Source: QVMG01 sp032073245
Lineage (GTDB): Bacteria > Bacteroidota > Bacteroidia > Bacteroidales > Tannerellaceae
NCBI GenBank assembly: GCA_032073245.1
Contig: DAMANX010000024.1
Location: 1-64,000 of the forward strand
Direction of reading: 5' to 3'
Length of the DNA: 64,000 nucleotides
Part shown: positions 36,838 to 46,431 of the stretch, in pieces
Layout of the letters: every line of letters begins with the position of its first letter
Numbering within the stretch: position 1 is the first letter of the stretch
Made by a program: the position numbers and the translations under genes
The notes under the pieces: model-generated
Database searches by the model: none
Told to the model about the DNA's origin: nothing
The model's input: the letters and a program-made list of their open reading frames with translations, nothing else

Positions 36838-39800
36838 TTAGAATGTTAGGTTGATACCAAATGAATACTGTCTCATCAGAGGATATGACCATCCTCTTGC
36901 TCCTGAATCCCCAGATAATTCAGCGTTTATTACTGTCCGGCCCGGATTTGAATTATAGGCATCCGGATTATATCCGGTAGGTAGATGATGAAGTGTGAAC
37001 AAGTTCTCACCACTGACAAACACCCGCAACCGTTGAATGGAAAACTTTTCACAAAGATGCTTAGGCAGATTATATCCCAGCGTTACATTCTTTAAACGAA
37101 TATATGACCCATCCTTTAAGTATTTTGATTGCCGTTTATGATTATTGCTATTGTTACCACCTTCTCCATAGATACGTGGATAATATGAATCCTGATTATC
37201 TTCTTTCCAATAATCCGTTTGATAATCAAAAACAGAAGTCTGGAACTGCCCGTTAGGAGCCCATATCTCATTTATCCATAAATCCCGTTTACCAACACCT
37301 GAGAAGAAGAAGGAAAGATCAAAATCCTTGTATCCGACGCCACCATTCACACCAAATTGGAAACGAGGCGTACTATTACCTATCACTTTCTGATCACCCG
37401 GATTTGATTCGGTATTATCTCCTGGATTTATTTCGCCGTCGCCATCCAGATCCTTATACAGGATATCACCCGGATTCAGGTTATTACGGTTTACACCCTG
37501 GAAGCTAGGAATACCCTCTTTAAGTGTTCCGTTTTCGAAATCATCTTCCGTATAAAAACGGTCCGTTTCATATCCCCATATTTCTCCGAATTTCATACCT
37601 TCACGGAAATAGAGATTATCCTGGCTATTTTTAACGTAAGTTAAAAGCCCTGTTTCATTACTATATTTTGTTATAGTAGTCTGTGCATCATAAAGATTGA
37701 ATCCGATATTATACCGGAAATTTTTCCCTATTTTATCATTCCATCCCACAGATATTTCCCATCCGCGTGAACGTAAATCCGCAGCATTTACCTTTGGAGC
37801 ATCCGTACCTAAAATAATGGGTAAAGGCTTTGCCGCCGTCAACATATCTTTGGTATCCCGCTGATACCAGTCGAAAACGAGACTTAAACGATTAAACAAA
37901 TTCAAATCCAGACCTATATCAAGCGTATTTACGGTTTCCCATGTAAAAGAAGAACTAACTAATCCCGGGACACTCAATGTAGTAACATACTTATCCTCAC
38001 CCGGAAGAATCCATTTCACATCATTTTTAGCATCCATTGTTGGGATGTAATCATAGTAACCTACATTTTGGTTACCGATACTACCCCATGAAGCTCTTAA
38101 TTTCAGGTTATTTAACCAACTGGAAGTGTTTTCCATAAAACCTTCCTCCGATACACGCCAGGCCCCTGAAAAAGAAGGAAAGAAACCAAAACGATCATTT
38201 TTAGGGAAACGTGATGAACCATCATAACGCCCATTAGTCTCAAGCAAATATCTCCCTTTATAAGAATAAGTTAAACGATAGAATAAACTACGTAAAGCAT
38301 ATTCTTTAAATTCATCTTCTGTCCGGATAGTTCCAGTCGACTGTGAAAGTGAAGGTAAATTCTGATTGATAGCATCTTCCCTTTCCGACTTTAATCTCTC
38401 ATAATACCATGCTTCTTGATTGTAACCACCCATTACAGAAAATGAATGATCATCAATATCTTTAGAATAAGTTGCGTAAATATTAATTGCGTTTGTTGTC
38501 TCAAACCGTTGATCCATCGTATATTTTGAAATATTATAAGATGGTTTCTTTTCCCCGGTAACAGGGGCTATAAAAGTAAAGGTTTTATTAAAACTACTTT
38601 CTGTCCAGTTAAACCTGTTAAAACTGTATTCACCGATAATTTCAAGTCCCTTTAATGGCTTTAAAATAGCCCTTCCTAATATACGTGTGTTATTCGTGCG
38701 GTTTATTTTCGGGGTATTCAGTTTGATCAGATTAGCCGGAGTACCGTAAGGTAGCAATTCTGTATCTGTTTCAGTTGCATATCCATATCCGGTAGGTGAC
38801 ATACTGGGTAGATCCGCAGCAAAAGCCCACATAGCCTGTGCTCCATGTTCAGCCGTTCCACCCATAGCTGTTGAAGTTTTTGCATCGGAATAACGTACGT
38901 CGGCCTGGAAAGACAACCAGTCCGTAGCATCCATATTTACAAAAGAAGAAGCATTATAACGGCGGTAAGAATCCTTATCTGTTATCAATATACCATCCTG
39001 ATCTACCATCCCGAAAGAGATACGGTACGAGGTCTTTGCCGAACCTCCTGATACCGACAAATTATGTTGTTGCTGGAATCCAAACGAAGACATCATTTCT
39101 TCATACACATTACTCGAAGCTAACCCATAACGAATACCATCATCATATAAATAACCATCCTGATGCTGTCCTTGATTATATTCCTGAATAAATCCGAGCC
39201 ACTTTTCCGAATCCTGGCCGCCATAGTAACGATATAAACCCAGATCCAGGTAAGTCTGTACAGTCTGTAGCGGATCCACCTTCTTAGGCAAAGTTGACGC
39301 TTTAGAGAACGAAAAATTATTATTATAAGTAACCCGTACCGGAGAATCCTTCTTACCCTGCTTTGTAGTAATAAGAATCACACCGAATGCAGCACGTGCT
39401 CCGTAAATAGCCGAAGCAGCCGCATCCTTCAATGTCGTAACAGTTTCAATATCATTAGGATCAAGCATATCGATATCCATTGGCACATTATCAACTAATA
39501 CGAGAGGTTTTCCATCATTATTATCATTAATACTCGTTACTCCACGGACATTCATATTCATAGAAGAACCCGGTTTCCCGTTATTCTGTGTAATCTGTAA
39601 TCCGGGTATCGCACCTTCCAGGGCCTGTAATGTATTACCCACCGGACGGTCGCCTAATACATCATCCATTTTGACTGTAGTAATAGCACCTGTCAGGTTT
39701 ACTTTCTTCTGAACACCATATCCCACTACGACTACTTCATCGAGTTTTTGTGTATCGTCAACTAATTGAATATTAACAGCATTCTGACTACCAACAGATA

Positions 39801-40395
39801 TTTCCTGAGTGAGATAACCAATATAAGAAACCTGTAGTATAGCGTTATTGTCTTTCACTACAATATAAAAGTTACCATCAATATCGGTAACTGTACCGTT
39901 CAATGTCCCTTTTTCAACAACATTTGCTCCGATAACAGTTTCTCCATAGGAATCGGTAATAACTCCGGATACACGTTTCCCATTCTGCTGGGTTATAGAC
40001 GGAACAATTTCTTCAGTCAAAACATGTTTCTTCGACAATACAATGTAATTGTTCTCAAACTGATAACCTATATCCGAACCGGCAAAAGCACTATTTAGAT
40101 AGGTGGATACTTCAGCTGATTTATCACGGATAATCACCTGTTCGTCGGTATTAACTTCACGGTTGCGGAATACGACAAGATAATCGGTTTGCTGTTCAAT
40201 CTCTTTGATTAGTTGTCCTACAGAGATAACATCAGCATTGATTTTTATAACAGCATTTTGGGCTTCCGAATGGTTTGCCATTAACTGGAATGCACACACA
40301 AATAAAAGGAATATGGATATTCTCATAATTCTAAAAAGGTCCTTTATGTGTTTATTATAGACAATAAAGTGTGATAACAAAGTTTTTAATTTCAT
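36838..40395 (-). CDS. SusC-type TonB-dependent transporter with STN signalling domain
   Basis: The 1185-aa transporter has a signal region (IMRISIFLLFVCAFQLMANHSEAQ), an STN domain (about 50-125, VGQLIKEIEQQTDYLVVFRN), a carboxypeptidase-like domain (VSGVITDSYGETVIGANV), LDEVVVVGYGVQKK, plug motifs (LKDAAASAIYGARAAFGVI) and a barrel ending YSFGINLTF. The STN domain and the adjacent fecR and sigma genes show a transducer-type system. I use the ATG at 40395; the frame begins 12 nt earlier at a TTG. Confidence 0.93.
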   Translation of the reverse strand: MKLKTLLSHFIVYNKHIKDLFRIMRISIFLLFVCAFQLMANHSEAQNAVIKINADVISVGQLIKEIEQQTDYLVVFRNREVNTDEQVIIRDKSAEVSTYLNSAFAGSDIGYQFENNYIVLSKKHVLTEEIVPSITQQNGKRVSGVITDSYGETVIGANVVEKGTLNGTVTDIDGNFYIVVKDNNAILQVSYIGYLTQEISVGSQNAVNIQLVDDTQKLDEVVVVGYGVQKKVNLTGAITTVKMDDVLGDRPVGNTLQALEGAIPGLQITQNNGKPGSSMNMNVRGVTSINDNNDGKPLVLVDNVPMDIDMLDPNDIETVTTLKDAAASAIYGARAAFGVILITTKQGKKDSPVRVTYNNNFSFSKASTLPKKVDPLQTVQTYLDLGLYRYYGGQDSEKWLGFIQEYNQGQHQDGYLYDDGIRYGLASSNVYEEMMSSFGFQQQHNLSVSGGSAKTSYRISFGMVDQDGILITDKDSYRRYNASSFVNMDATDWLSFQADVRYSDAKTSTAMGGTAEHGAQAMWAFAADLPSMSPTGYGYATETDTELLPYGTPANLIKLNTPKINRTNNTRILGRAILKPLKGLEIIGEYSFNRFNWTESSFNKTFTFIAPVTGEKKPSYNISKYTMDQRFETTNAINIYATYSKDIDDHSFSVMGGYNQEAWYYERLKSEREDAINQNLPSLSQSTGTIRTEDEFKEYALRSLFYRLTYSYKGRYLLETNGRYDGSSRFPKNDRFGFFPSFSGAWRVSEEGFMENTSSWLNNLKLRASWGSIGNQNVGYYDYIPTMDAKNDVKWILPGEDKYVTTLSVPGLVSSSFTWETVNTLDIGLDLNLFNRLSLVFDWYQRDTKDMLTAAKPLPIILGTDAPKVNAADLRSRGWEISVGWNDKIGKNFRYNIGFNLYDAQTTITKYSNETGLLTYVKNSQDNLYFREGMKFGEIWGYETDRFYTEDDFENGTLKEGIPSFQGVNRNNLNPGDILYKDLDGDGEINPGDNTESNPGDQKVIGNSTPRFQFGVNGGVGYKDFDLSFFFSGVGKRDLWINEIWAPNGQFQTSVFDYQTDYWKEDNQDSYYPRIYGEGGNNSNNHKRQSKYLKDGSYIRLKNVTLGYNLPKHLCEKFSIQRLRVFVSGENLFTLHHLPTGYNPDAYNSNPGRTVINAELSGDSGARGWSYPLMRQYSFGINLTF

Positions 40396-40454
40396 ATCTT
40401 TGTTCAATGTTAAGTGAATACTAAAATTTTATAAGACACGGTGTTTACTTTTCT

Positions 40455-40484
40455 CAACGACAGATGTAGCAGCATCTGTCGTTG
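40455..40484 (-). terminator. Hairpin between fecR and susC
   Basis: A perfect 12-bp stem (CAACGACAGATG at 40455-40466, CATCTGTCGTTG at 40473-40484) lies just after fecR on the minus strand. It probably separates sigma/fecR transcription from strong susCD expression. Confidence 0.65.
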
Positions 40485-40541
40485 TTCTTTATGGCTCTCA
40501 TATCATAGGCATATTTTTCTTTTAAAGGTTTAACATTATTC

Positions 40542-41510
40542 TCAGCTTAATATAATCGTATTATTTTCTTCATCTTTTTCTACTTTAAATTTATGTATCT
40601 TCTGGATAATATGTAGAATACCATCGATCCCGTCCCGTTGACGGAATTTACCCGTATACTCCCAGGTGTAAATAGTTGGATCTTTCACTAAAAACTTCAC
40701 ATCATAATAAAGTTCCAATTTCTGAAGAATATAGAAAAGCGGCTCATTATGGAAACTATATACCCCTTCTGTCCACTGGAAATAAGATAAATCAACAATT
40801 GTATCTACATTCATTCCATCATTACTAATAGTTACTTCCTGATTTGGATACAATAAAATTCCTTTTGCTTCTTCTTTTTCTCTATAAATCTTTAAACTTC
40901 CTTCCAAAAGACTGGTACGTATATATTCAGCATCCGAATAACCATATAGATTAAAACATGTTCCCAATACTTTCATATCCACTCCATGCGAAGAAACAAT
41001 AAAAGGTTTCTTTTCATCCTTTGCTACCTCAAACAAAGCTTCTCCATCTATAGAAACACGACGCTCTTTGTCTTTGAAATGAGTGGGATAAGTCATTGTC
41101 GTTTTTGCATTTAGCCATACTTTTGTACCATCCTGAAGAGTCATCTGCAACCGTTGTCCGGCAGGAACATGCAATGAAAGCATTTCAGCAGGTCGATCCC
41201 TATTTACCTGAGAAAGAGTGAACCAATAGGTCGACCCAATAATTAATAGTATAGTAGCGGCATATCCAACAATTCGCTTTGTATAAAAAGTAAAAGATTT
41301 CGTCCTGTATTTAAGTTTAAACCGGTTATAGCTTTTCATGTTTTCAGCTATATCACTTGTATTTTCTGTTAGCATCGACAAAGCATACAGGTTTTTTATT
41401 TCAATAAATAGCTTCTTCTTTACAGGGTCAGCCTCCACTTCCTGTAAAAGAGCTAAACGTTCCCCTTCCTCTAAATTCCCTTGAAAATATCTATATAGTA
41501 ACTCTTCCAT
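40542..41510 (-). CDS. FecR-family anti-sigma factor
   Basis: This 322-aa protein has an N-terminal cytoplasmic segment (LLYRYFQGNLEEGERLALLQ), one membrane helix (about 84-106, RIVGYAATILLIIGSTYWF), the FecR domain (DGTKVWLNAKTTMTYPTHFK, DGEALFEVAKDEKKPFIV) and a DUF4974-like C terminus (FHNEPLFYILQKLELYYDV). It lies directly downstream of the ECF sigma gene (41602) in the same orientation and upstream of the STN-susC, the standard order for glycan-responsive trans-envelope signalling. Confidence 0.92.
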   Translation of the reverse strand: MEELLYRYFQGNLEEGERLALLQEVEADPVKKKLFIEIKNLYALSMLTENTSDIAENMKSYNRFKLKYRTKSFTFYTKRIVGYAATILLIIGSTYWFTLSQVNRDRPAEMLSLHVPAGQRLQMTLQDGTKVWLNAKTTMTYPTHFKDKERRVSIDGEALFEVAKDEKKPFIVSSHGVDMKVLGTCFNLYGYSDAEYIRTSLLEGSLKIYREKEEAKGILLYPNQEVTISNDGMNVDTIVDLSYFQWTEGVYSFHNEPLFYILQKLELYYDVKFLVKDPTIYTWEYTGKFRQRDGIDGILHIIQKIHKFKVEKDEENNTIILS

Positions 41511-41601
41511 TCGCTTGCATTTATATAGTTAACGAATGAAATAAAAGAATCCGCTAAAAGAAACAGAAAAAATTAAGGATTTAATTTAGCTATATGGGAA
41601 T

Positions 41602-42162
41602 TCAATTCAAAAACAACAATAATAAAGGATACAAATCCTTCAAACTATCTTTCAGTTTTTTATAGGCAATACCCATTTGGGTTTCTACGGTATTAATAGT
41701 GATATTCAGTTCTTCTGCTATTTGTTTTTGCTTTTTACCCTCTATTTTATTCATCATAAAAATTTCACGACATTTAGCAGGCAAAGAGTTTATTGCCTGA
41801 TTTACTTTGCATTCTATATCGTCTTTATAAAAGAGATGTTCATCAATCGCCGTTAATGAATCCAGATTCATTTTTATAGTGAGCGCATACTCTTCCTGTA
41901 TATAATTACTTATATCCTGCTCGAGCATTTTACGACGCAAAAAATCAATACAGCGATTACGAATTGCCGTATATAAAAAAGCAACCGGATTTTCATGTAT
42001 AAGAATTAAATCACGCTTCTCCCATAAAGACATAAAAACATCCTGCAAAATATTCTCCGCATCTGCTTCCGATACTACATATTCATGCGCAAAACGTTTC
42101 ATCCTGGAAAAATACAGGAGATAAATTTCTTTAAACTTCTTATCTTGTGATCTTAATTCCAC
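41602..42162 (-). CDS. ECF RNA polymerase sigma factor
   Basis: This 186-aa ECF sigma factor has region 2 (IYLLYFSRMKRFAHEYV, ILQDVFMSLWEKRD, RNRCIDFLRRK) and region 4 (LPAKCREIFMMNKIEGKKQ, then IAEELNITINTVETQMGIAY). The start is a GTG at 42162. The next ATG would cut into region 2, and a TATGTTTG -7 element at 42193-42186 gives a 17-nt leader that fits the GTG. It heads the sigma-fecR-susC-susD-sulfatase series. Confidence 0.9.
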   Translation of the reverse strand: MELRSQDKKFKEIYLLYFSRMKRFAHEYVVSEADAENILQDVFMSLWEKRDLILIHENPVAFLYTAIRNRCIDFLRRKMLEQDISNYIQEEYALTIKMNLDSLTAIDEHLFYKDDIECKVNQAINSLPAKCREIFMMNKIEGKKQKQIAEELNITINTVETQMGIAYKKLKDSLKDLYPLLLLFLN

Positions 42163-42185
42163 TATAATGGTTAACTATCGCTCAA

Positions 42186-42193
42186 CAAACATA
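42186..42193 (-). promoter_or_regulatory. -7 element of the second ECF sigma gene
   Basis: TATGTTTG on the minus strand matches TAnnTTTG and lies about 23 nt before the GTG start, the same geometry as the first sigma gene. No clear -33 is present. Confidence 0.5.
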
Positions 42194-42310
42194 CAAAAAA
42201 TAGCTTTCTACCTCTTCATTTTTAATGATTACTTATTATTACCGGCCTCTATCCCCTTAATTATACTCTAAAAGCTTATACTTGTGAAGTATGTTATATC
42301 AATAAATAGC

Positions 42311-42362
42311 AAGGTATGCTATCTTGATGAATATATGGATTATTATCAAGATAACATACCTT
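42311..42362 (-). terminator. Hairpin after the first DUF6266-like gene
   Basis: Two 18-nt arms with one mismatch (42311-42328 and 42345-42362; AAGGTATGCTATCTTGAT against ATCAAGATAACATACCTT) lie 40 nt downstream of the stop of the 42402 gene. It is a probable terminator, insulating the sigma promoter. Confidence 0.65.
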
Positions 42363-42401
42363 TAACATGCAGGAAATTTTAAAACGAATAAATAACGCGA
42401 C

Positions 42402-43475
42402 CTAAAATGCTAAGTCCGGATTCTTTACATTCTTGATAACTGCAATTAGAAATCCTTTTCTGATAAGCAATACCTCATCTACATCCGGGCCAGTCAACGG
42501 TACAACAAAATTTTGATCGGCAGGAGAATCAAAAAGTAATCCTATAGGTTTATTTTCACCATCATAAGCAATTCCTTTTACAGGAAAATGCAAGTCAGGT
42601 GATTCACTATTAAATATCCCATACGCATTTGTTACATTATCTGCTAAATGCTCCATAAATAGCTCAGGATCAGAATCGAGGATCTGCATAACCTTATTCT
42701 CTTCTACAAGAATTTGAGAAGAAGCATTCATTATATAAACCCTTGTAGGCATTAATTGAAGATAAGAAGTAGAACAATCCTTTTCGCCAAGAACAATACC
42801 GGATAAGATAAACTCTTCTCTTGACGCATTTTCAGGAAGGTCTGAAATAGTTTCTAATCCGGGAATAGTATCCTTATTGACTATAAATTCATTCGGATTA
42901 GTCAATAAGTTTATATCTTCTGAAGTAAGTGTTTTCCGGAAAGTTTTAATCATTTCAAAAAAAGATCCGACCAATTGATAAGAAATACATACAGGTATTA
43001 TTACTGTATCACCTGCTTCAAAAGATCGTGAAAGATAAATACTACCCTCGATACAATTCTGATTATCCCAATTCAGTTTATTAGTTACAATTGTCGATCC
43101 TTTACTTATCATCAATCTGCCTGTAAATAAAGAACTGGCAAGTACACTACAGAGATTTGTAAAAGAAGGTAATTCCGGATTATAATTCGAAACCCTTTCA
43201 TAATAACGAATATACTCATTATTAGATTGAATGAAATTATTTCTTCTTGAACCCAATTTAGTTTTTTCAAAACATTCATTAATAACAGCTCCCAATGATT
43301 TACCCAAACGAGCCGCCTCTTTAAATCCATTACGATGGTTAACCTGCTTTCTGGTTTTACTATTGTTTGCTGTAATACGTTCGGAAGCAATAGTTCTTCC
43401 CCTGACTTTTCGGTAAGTAACATTTCCTAATGATTTACTACCTGAACCAATACCCATGCTTTTAATAATTGCCAT
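42402..43475 (-). CDS. DUF6266-like protein, function unknown
   Basis: This 357-aa protein has no signal peptide. Its first 100 residues share a pattern with the neighbour at 43892: MAIIK, VTYRKVRGRTIASERIT.N, a basic SKTRKQ, and a RRNNFIQSN block. The rest is beta-rich and diverged. The Bacteroidetes family I associate with this N terminus is DUF6266, for which I know no function. The promoter at 43547-43576 is among the best in the window, so the gene is probably expressed. A positively charged conserved N terminus with a variable C terminus could suit a nucleic-acid-binding or structural role, but that is speculation. Confidence 0.65.
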   Translation of the reverse strand: MAIIKSMGIGSGSKSLGNVTYRKVRGRTIASERITANNSKTRKQVNHRNGFKEAARLGKSLGAVINECFEKTKLGSRRNNFIQSNNEYIRYYERVSNYNPELPSFTNLCSVLASSLFTGRLMISKGSTIVTNKLNWDNQNCIEGSIYLSRSFEAGDTVIIPVCISYQLVGSFFEMIKTFRKTLTSEDINLLTNPNEFIVNKDTIPGLETISDLPENASREEFILSGIVLGEKDCSTSYLQLMPTRVYIMNASSQILVEENKVMQILDSDPELFMEHLADNVTNAYGIFNSESPDLHFPVKGIAYDGENKPIGLLFDSPADQNFVVPLTGPDVDEVLLIRKGFLIAVIKNVKNPDLAF

Positions 43476-43891
43476 AGCTAATTCTTTTTAGTTATTAATT
43501 ATAATTACTTATCCGTTTTAATAATAGTATTAAATTAGATTTACCACAAACATAAACGATATTTTCATAAACACAAATAGCTACATTTTTTTGCAAAAAA
43601 GCATGAATTTATCATTTAGAAACATAGTATTCGATCATTTACTTTCAAAATTACAATTATTGAATATCATATTGGACAGAGATGAATCCTATGAACTTTT
43701 TTGATTTTCATAAACATTACATAGTATCTATCCTATATATAGAATGAAATACAATTATATATTTGTTAGTACAGGTCAGAGAAAAGATATCATTCTGTAG
43801 AGAGAGAATAAATTGAGTTTTAGCATTCTTTAACAAAACGCGAGAATGGCTTGTAAATCAAATACTATAAAGTAAAAAACTAATAAATGAT
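43476..43891 (-). promoter_or_regulatory. Intergenic region with a strong promoter for the 42402 gene
   Basis: On the minus strand TTG (43576-43574) and TATGTTTG (43554-43547) are exactly 19 nt apart, a near-ideal promoter giving a leader of about 65 nt. The rest of this 416-nt AT-rich gap shows no gene or repeat I can support. Confidence 0.6.
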
Positions 43892-44629
43892 TTATCTATT
43901 ATCTTTAACTATAGAAAAATAAGCATTTGAATGTTCCTTCTCATGAGTTACAATAGCAGTCATAACTGCACCTACAAGAGAAGCATCCGGATATAATTCG
44001 TTGTTAATGCAGAGCCCGGGGATTGTTTCTGCACTTAATATAAATCGATTTTGGTCTATCAGATTTTTATCATCATTCATATCAGGCATAAATGAAAAAA
44101 GTTTCAGGAAACCAACCTTCTCTTTTCCAAAATCATAAATTGTTATTAAACCTACATGTACCCAATCTCCCATTTGAAAAGGACGAGCCAAAAAAATAGA
44201 ACCATTTAAATGACCCTTGATATCCATTTCTAAAGAACTTATTGAAGGTATAATTCCACTTGCTGATAAAATGTTTCCAATAAAGTTTGGATCTTGAATA
44301 GCATCATACAATTGAACTAAAGGAAATTCATTAGCACTTGTTGTATTCATAGACCAATAGTTACGTAAATCGTTATTTTGCTTTACAAAATTATTACGAC
44401 GTGTACCATGTTTTACTTTATCAAAACCGAATTCAATCAGGGAATCCAAAGCACTGGCTAATTGAACAGTTCGCCCAAAACTATTCCGGCTTGATATCTG
44501 TTTAGGGCTCTTACTCTTATTTTCTGTTATTCGATTGCAGACGATTATGCGATCTCCAACTTTCCGATAAGTTACTTTTTGAGTTGATCCTTGTAAACTG
44601 TTTTTAGATTGATTCTTAATTATAGCCAT
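43892..44629 (-). CDS. DUF6266-like protein, function unknown (paralog)
   Basis: This 245-aa protein is a paralog of the 42402 gene: MAIIK, then VTYRKVGDRIIVCNRITEN, SKSPKQISSRNSF and HGTRRNNFVKQNNDLRNYW line up, while the C-terminal parts diverge and this one is 112 residues shorter. It has no signal peptide or membrane helix. A TATATTTG -7 element at 44697-44690 and an 11-bp tandem array directly upstream suggest its own regulation. The function is unknown. Confidence 0.62.
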   Translation of the reverse strand: MAIIKNQSKNSLQGSTQKVTYRKVGDRIIVCNRITENKSKSPKQISSRNSFGRTVQLASALDSLIEFGFDKVKHGTRRNNFVKQNNDLRNYWSMNTTSANEFPLVQLYDAIQDPNFIGNILSASGIIPSISSLEMDIKGHLNGSIFLARPFQMGDWVHVGLITIYDFGKEKVGFLKLFSFMPDMNDDKNLIDQNRFILSAETIPGLCINNELYPDASLVGAVMTAIVTHEKEHSNAYFSIVKDNR

Positions 44630-44689
44630 AGTTATGATTTGTTAATGATTTATTTCTGATGATTCTACTAAAATCGTACAGGTTTTCTA

Positions 44690-44760
44690 CAAATATAATT
44701 CTTCTTAAAGTAGGAGATACCTAGGAGATACCTAGGAGATACCTAGTAGCTACCTAGTAG
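44690..44760 (-). promoter_or_regulatory. -7 element with 11-bp tandem array upstream of a DUF6266-like gene
   Basis: TATATTTG occupies 44697-44690 on the minus strand. Immediately upstream, 44711-44760 holds TAGGAGATACC three times (44711-44743), then TAGTAGCTACC and a partial TAGTAG. The period is 11 bp, about one helical turn, and the array covers the place where a -33 element should be; no TTG is found at the right distance. It looks like an operator or activator site. Confidence 0.7.
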
Positions 44761-45185
44761 AAATATCAAATACACATCCTATGTATGACATAAATGTAGC
44801 ATAAGAAAAGAAGAATCCATAGATATATGAATAAAATGGAACCCGGTAGTCAGATAATGGCTTTCTTTTTAACAGTATGTGAAAAATATATAAATCTTTT
44901 AAGACACTATAGATGAGATAATTTTAAGGTGCTATATTCATAAAATAATTCTAATGAGAATGCAGGTTATCTGAATATCAGTGTTTATTCGAAATATGAA
45001 ATTAAAACATGGGGGCCTACTGTTAGGATAATAAAATTTCTCTAACTTACCTAAATAGTAAAAGCATGAAATATAAGAATTATTTTAAGTGTAACTCTTT
45101 TATAAAATGTAAAAAATACTCTACTATTTTTTGTATTATTGCATTTTAAACAGATAAATCCTTATTTTATAAGAAATCGTTATAC
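44761..45185. other. AT-rich intergenic stretch
   Basis: This stretch is very AT-rich. A 29-codon frame at 44828-44917 (MNKMEPGSQIMAFFLTVCEK onward) is too short to call a gene. No clear promoter for the 45186 gene is seen. Confidence 0.4.
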
Positions 45186-45608
45186 ATGAAAAATAAAAAT
45201 CAAGTTAAAGTCTTCTTTGGTGTTTTATTATTTGCTATATTATTTATGGTTGTTTTACCCAATGGGAACTATGATTTTTATAAAACAAGTAAAGAATTTA
45301 ACACATTACATCCACTGAATAGACATATTGATTGGAATTATTATGATGAATTAAACTTACCATCTCCTCCTTTACAGGCGATAGATCTAAATTACGGGAA
45401 TCGTCGTATTAAAACAGAGGAATGGATTTTAGGAGTTAGAGGTAAGAATATAAAGTATGAAACTATTGAGACTACAAGAACAGAATTACGTAAATTCAAT
45501 ATACATTATGGAGATGTTTTTTACATTACAAAAGATACTAAAGGAAACCGTAAATTTAATAAATTGAAGCTTGAATTTGAGACTTGGCAAAAGTATAATC
45601 CTCGGTAA
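45186..45608 (+). CDS. Hypothetical membrane-anchored protein
   Basis: This 140-aa protein has one N-terminal membrane segment or uncleaved signal (VKVFFGVLLFAILFMVVLP) followed by a short soluble part rich in Tyr, Asn and Lys (FETWQKYNPR at the end). I do not recognise it. It is followed after 27 nt by another small orphan gene in the same orientation. Both are noticeably more AT-rich than the PUL genes, which suggests recent acquisition. The open frame, hydrophobic N terminus and close spacing support a real gene. Confidence 0.5.
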   Translation: MKNKNQVKVFFGVLLFAILFMVVLPNGNYDFYKTSKEFNTLHPLNRHIDWNYYDELNLPSPPLQAIDLNYGNRRIKTEEWILGVRGKNIKYETIETTRTELRKFNIHYGDVFYITKDTKGNRKFNKLKLEFETWQKYNPR

Positions 45609-45635
45609 TTTTATTAATTTAATAGTTAGATAATT

Positions 45636-46286
45636 ATGAATAATAATATGAGATACTCTATAATTGCAATTGTATTAACGTTATCATTTATGTATATATC
45701 ATGTGCTCAAGAGAGTAGAATTTTAATAGCTGAACATAGTGATGGCTATTCCACTTATAAATATGTAAAAGGTAAAGAGATTCTATATAGATTAGAAGGT
45801 GAAGAATTTCGCTCTTCTGTTCTTTTTAATGATGAAGAAAGTGTTATAAGAGAGGAGGGTTATAATATTCTTGTATTTTACCAACTTGGTGATGGATTGA
45901 AAAGTGTGTCTACAGGTGCATATATTCCTTCTCGAAAAGATCCTATTTTTTCAATAACGGAAAATTTTACAGCTATTTATACTTTCCCGGAATATGATTT
46001 GATTATTGCAAGCAGAAAAGATGGGACAGATAGTTATGCTGAATATAGAACAACAACAGGAAATAAATTGCATTTCAAGTTTTTTAAGAAAGCTCCGTAC
46101 TATGATCATTCAAATAATCCTCCTATTAAACTCAGAAAAGGAGAAATAATTAGTGGTATGGGTACTTCTCGTATTTTTGAAATTGAGAGGTTTTTTCAGG
46201 ATGGAGGTTTTTCGGAGGTTAAAAATGGAATTATTTACGTACCACATGAATATGTAAGTAAATATGCCTTTGGGAGAAAATTTTAA
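45636..46286 (+). CDS. Hypothetical secreted lipoprotein
   Basis: This 216-aa protein has a signal peptide ending in a lipobox-like FMYISC and a beta-rich body (YSTYKYVKGKEILYRLEGEE, FRSSVLFNDEES, YAEYRTTTGNKLHFKF). I know no family. It is probably co-transcribed with the 45186 gene. It lies just upstream of decayed genes (46432-47437), so the neighbourhood is in flux. Confidence 0.5.
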   Translation: MNNNMRYSIIAIVLTLSFMYISCAQESRILIAEHSDGYSTYKYVKGKEILYRLEGEEFRSSVLFNDEESVIREEGYNILVFYQLGDGLKSVSTGAYIPSRKDPIFSITENFTAIYTFPEYDLIIASRKDGTDSYAEYRTTTGNKLHFKFFKKAPYYDHSNNPPIKLRKGEIISGMGTSRIFEIERFFQDGGFSEVKNGIIYVPHEYVSKYAFGRKF

Positions 46287-46431
46287 TCATACATTTATAA
46301 TGAATTATTCTGTTAATCGGTTCAATTCATTACTTTTGTTGTATTATATTACAATTTCTTTATAATTTAAAAGATATATGCTTCCTGCTTCACAACTTGC
46401 AGGAACAGGTTATAGTTTATGCTTGACTTAA

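Noticed and set aside
40396..40407. TTG start at 40407 for the second STN-susC
   Set aside because: The ATG at 40395 gives the better family N terminus; the extra four codons add nothing.
44711..44760. Phage attachment site or integron-like repeat
   Set aside because: Simple 11-bp head-to-tail repeats with no integrase or tRNA nearby; the position at a promoter fits regulation better.
44828..44917. A 29-codon reading frame before the 45186 gene
   Set aside because: Too short, no recognisable motif and no promoter or ribosome-site support.
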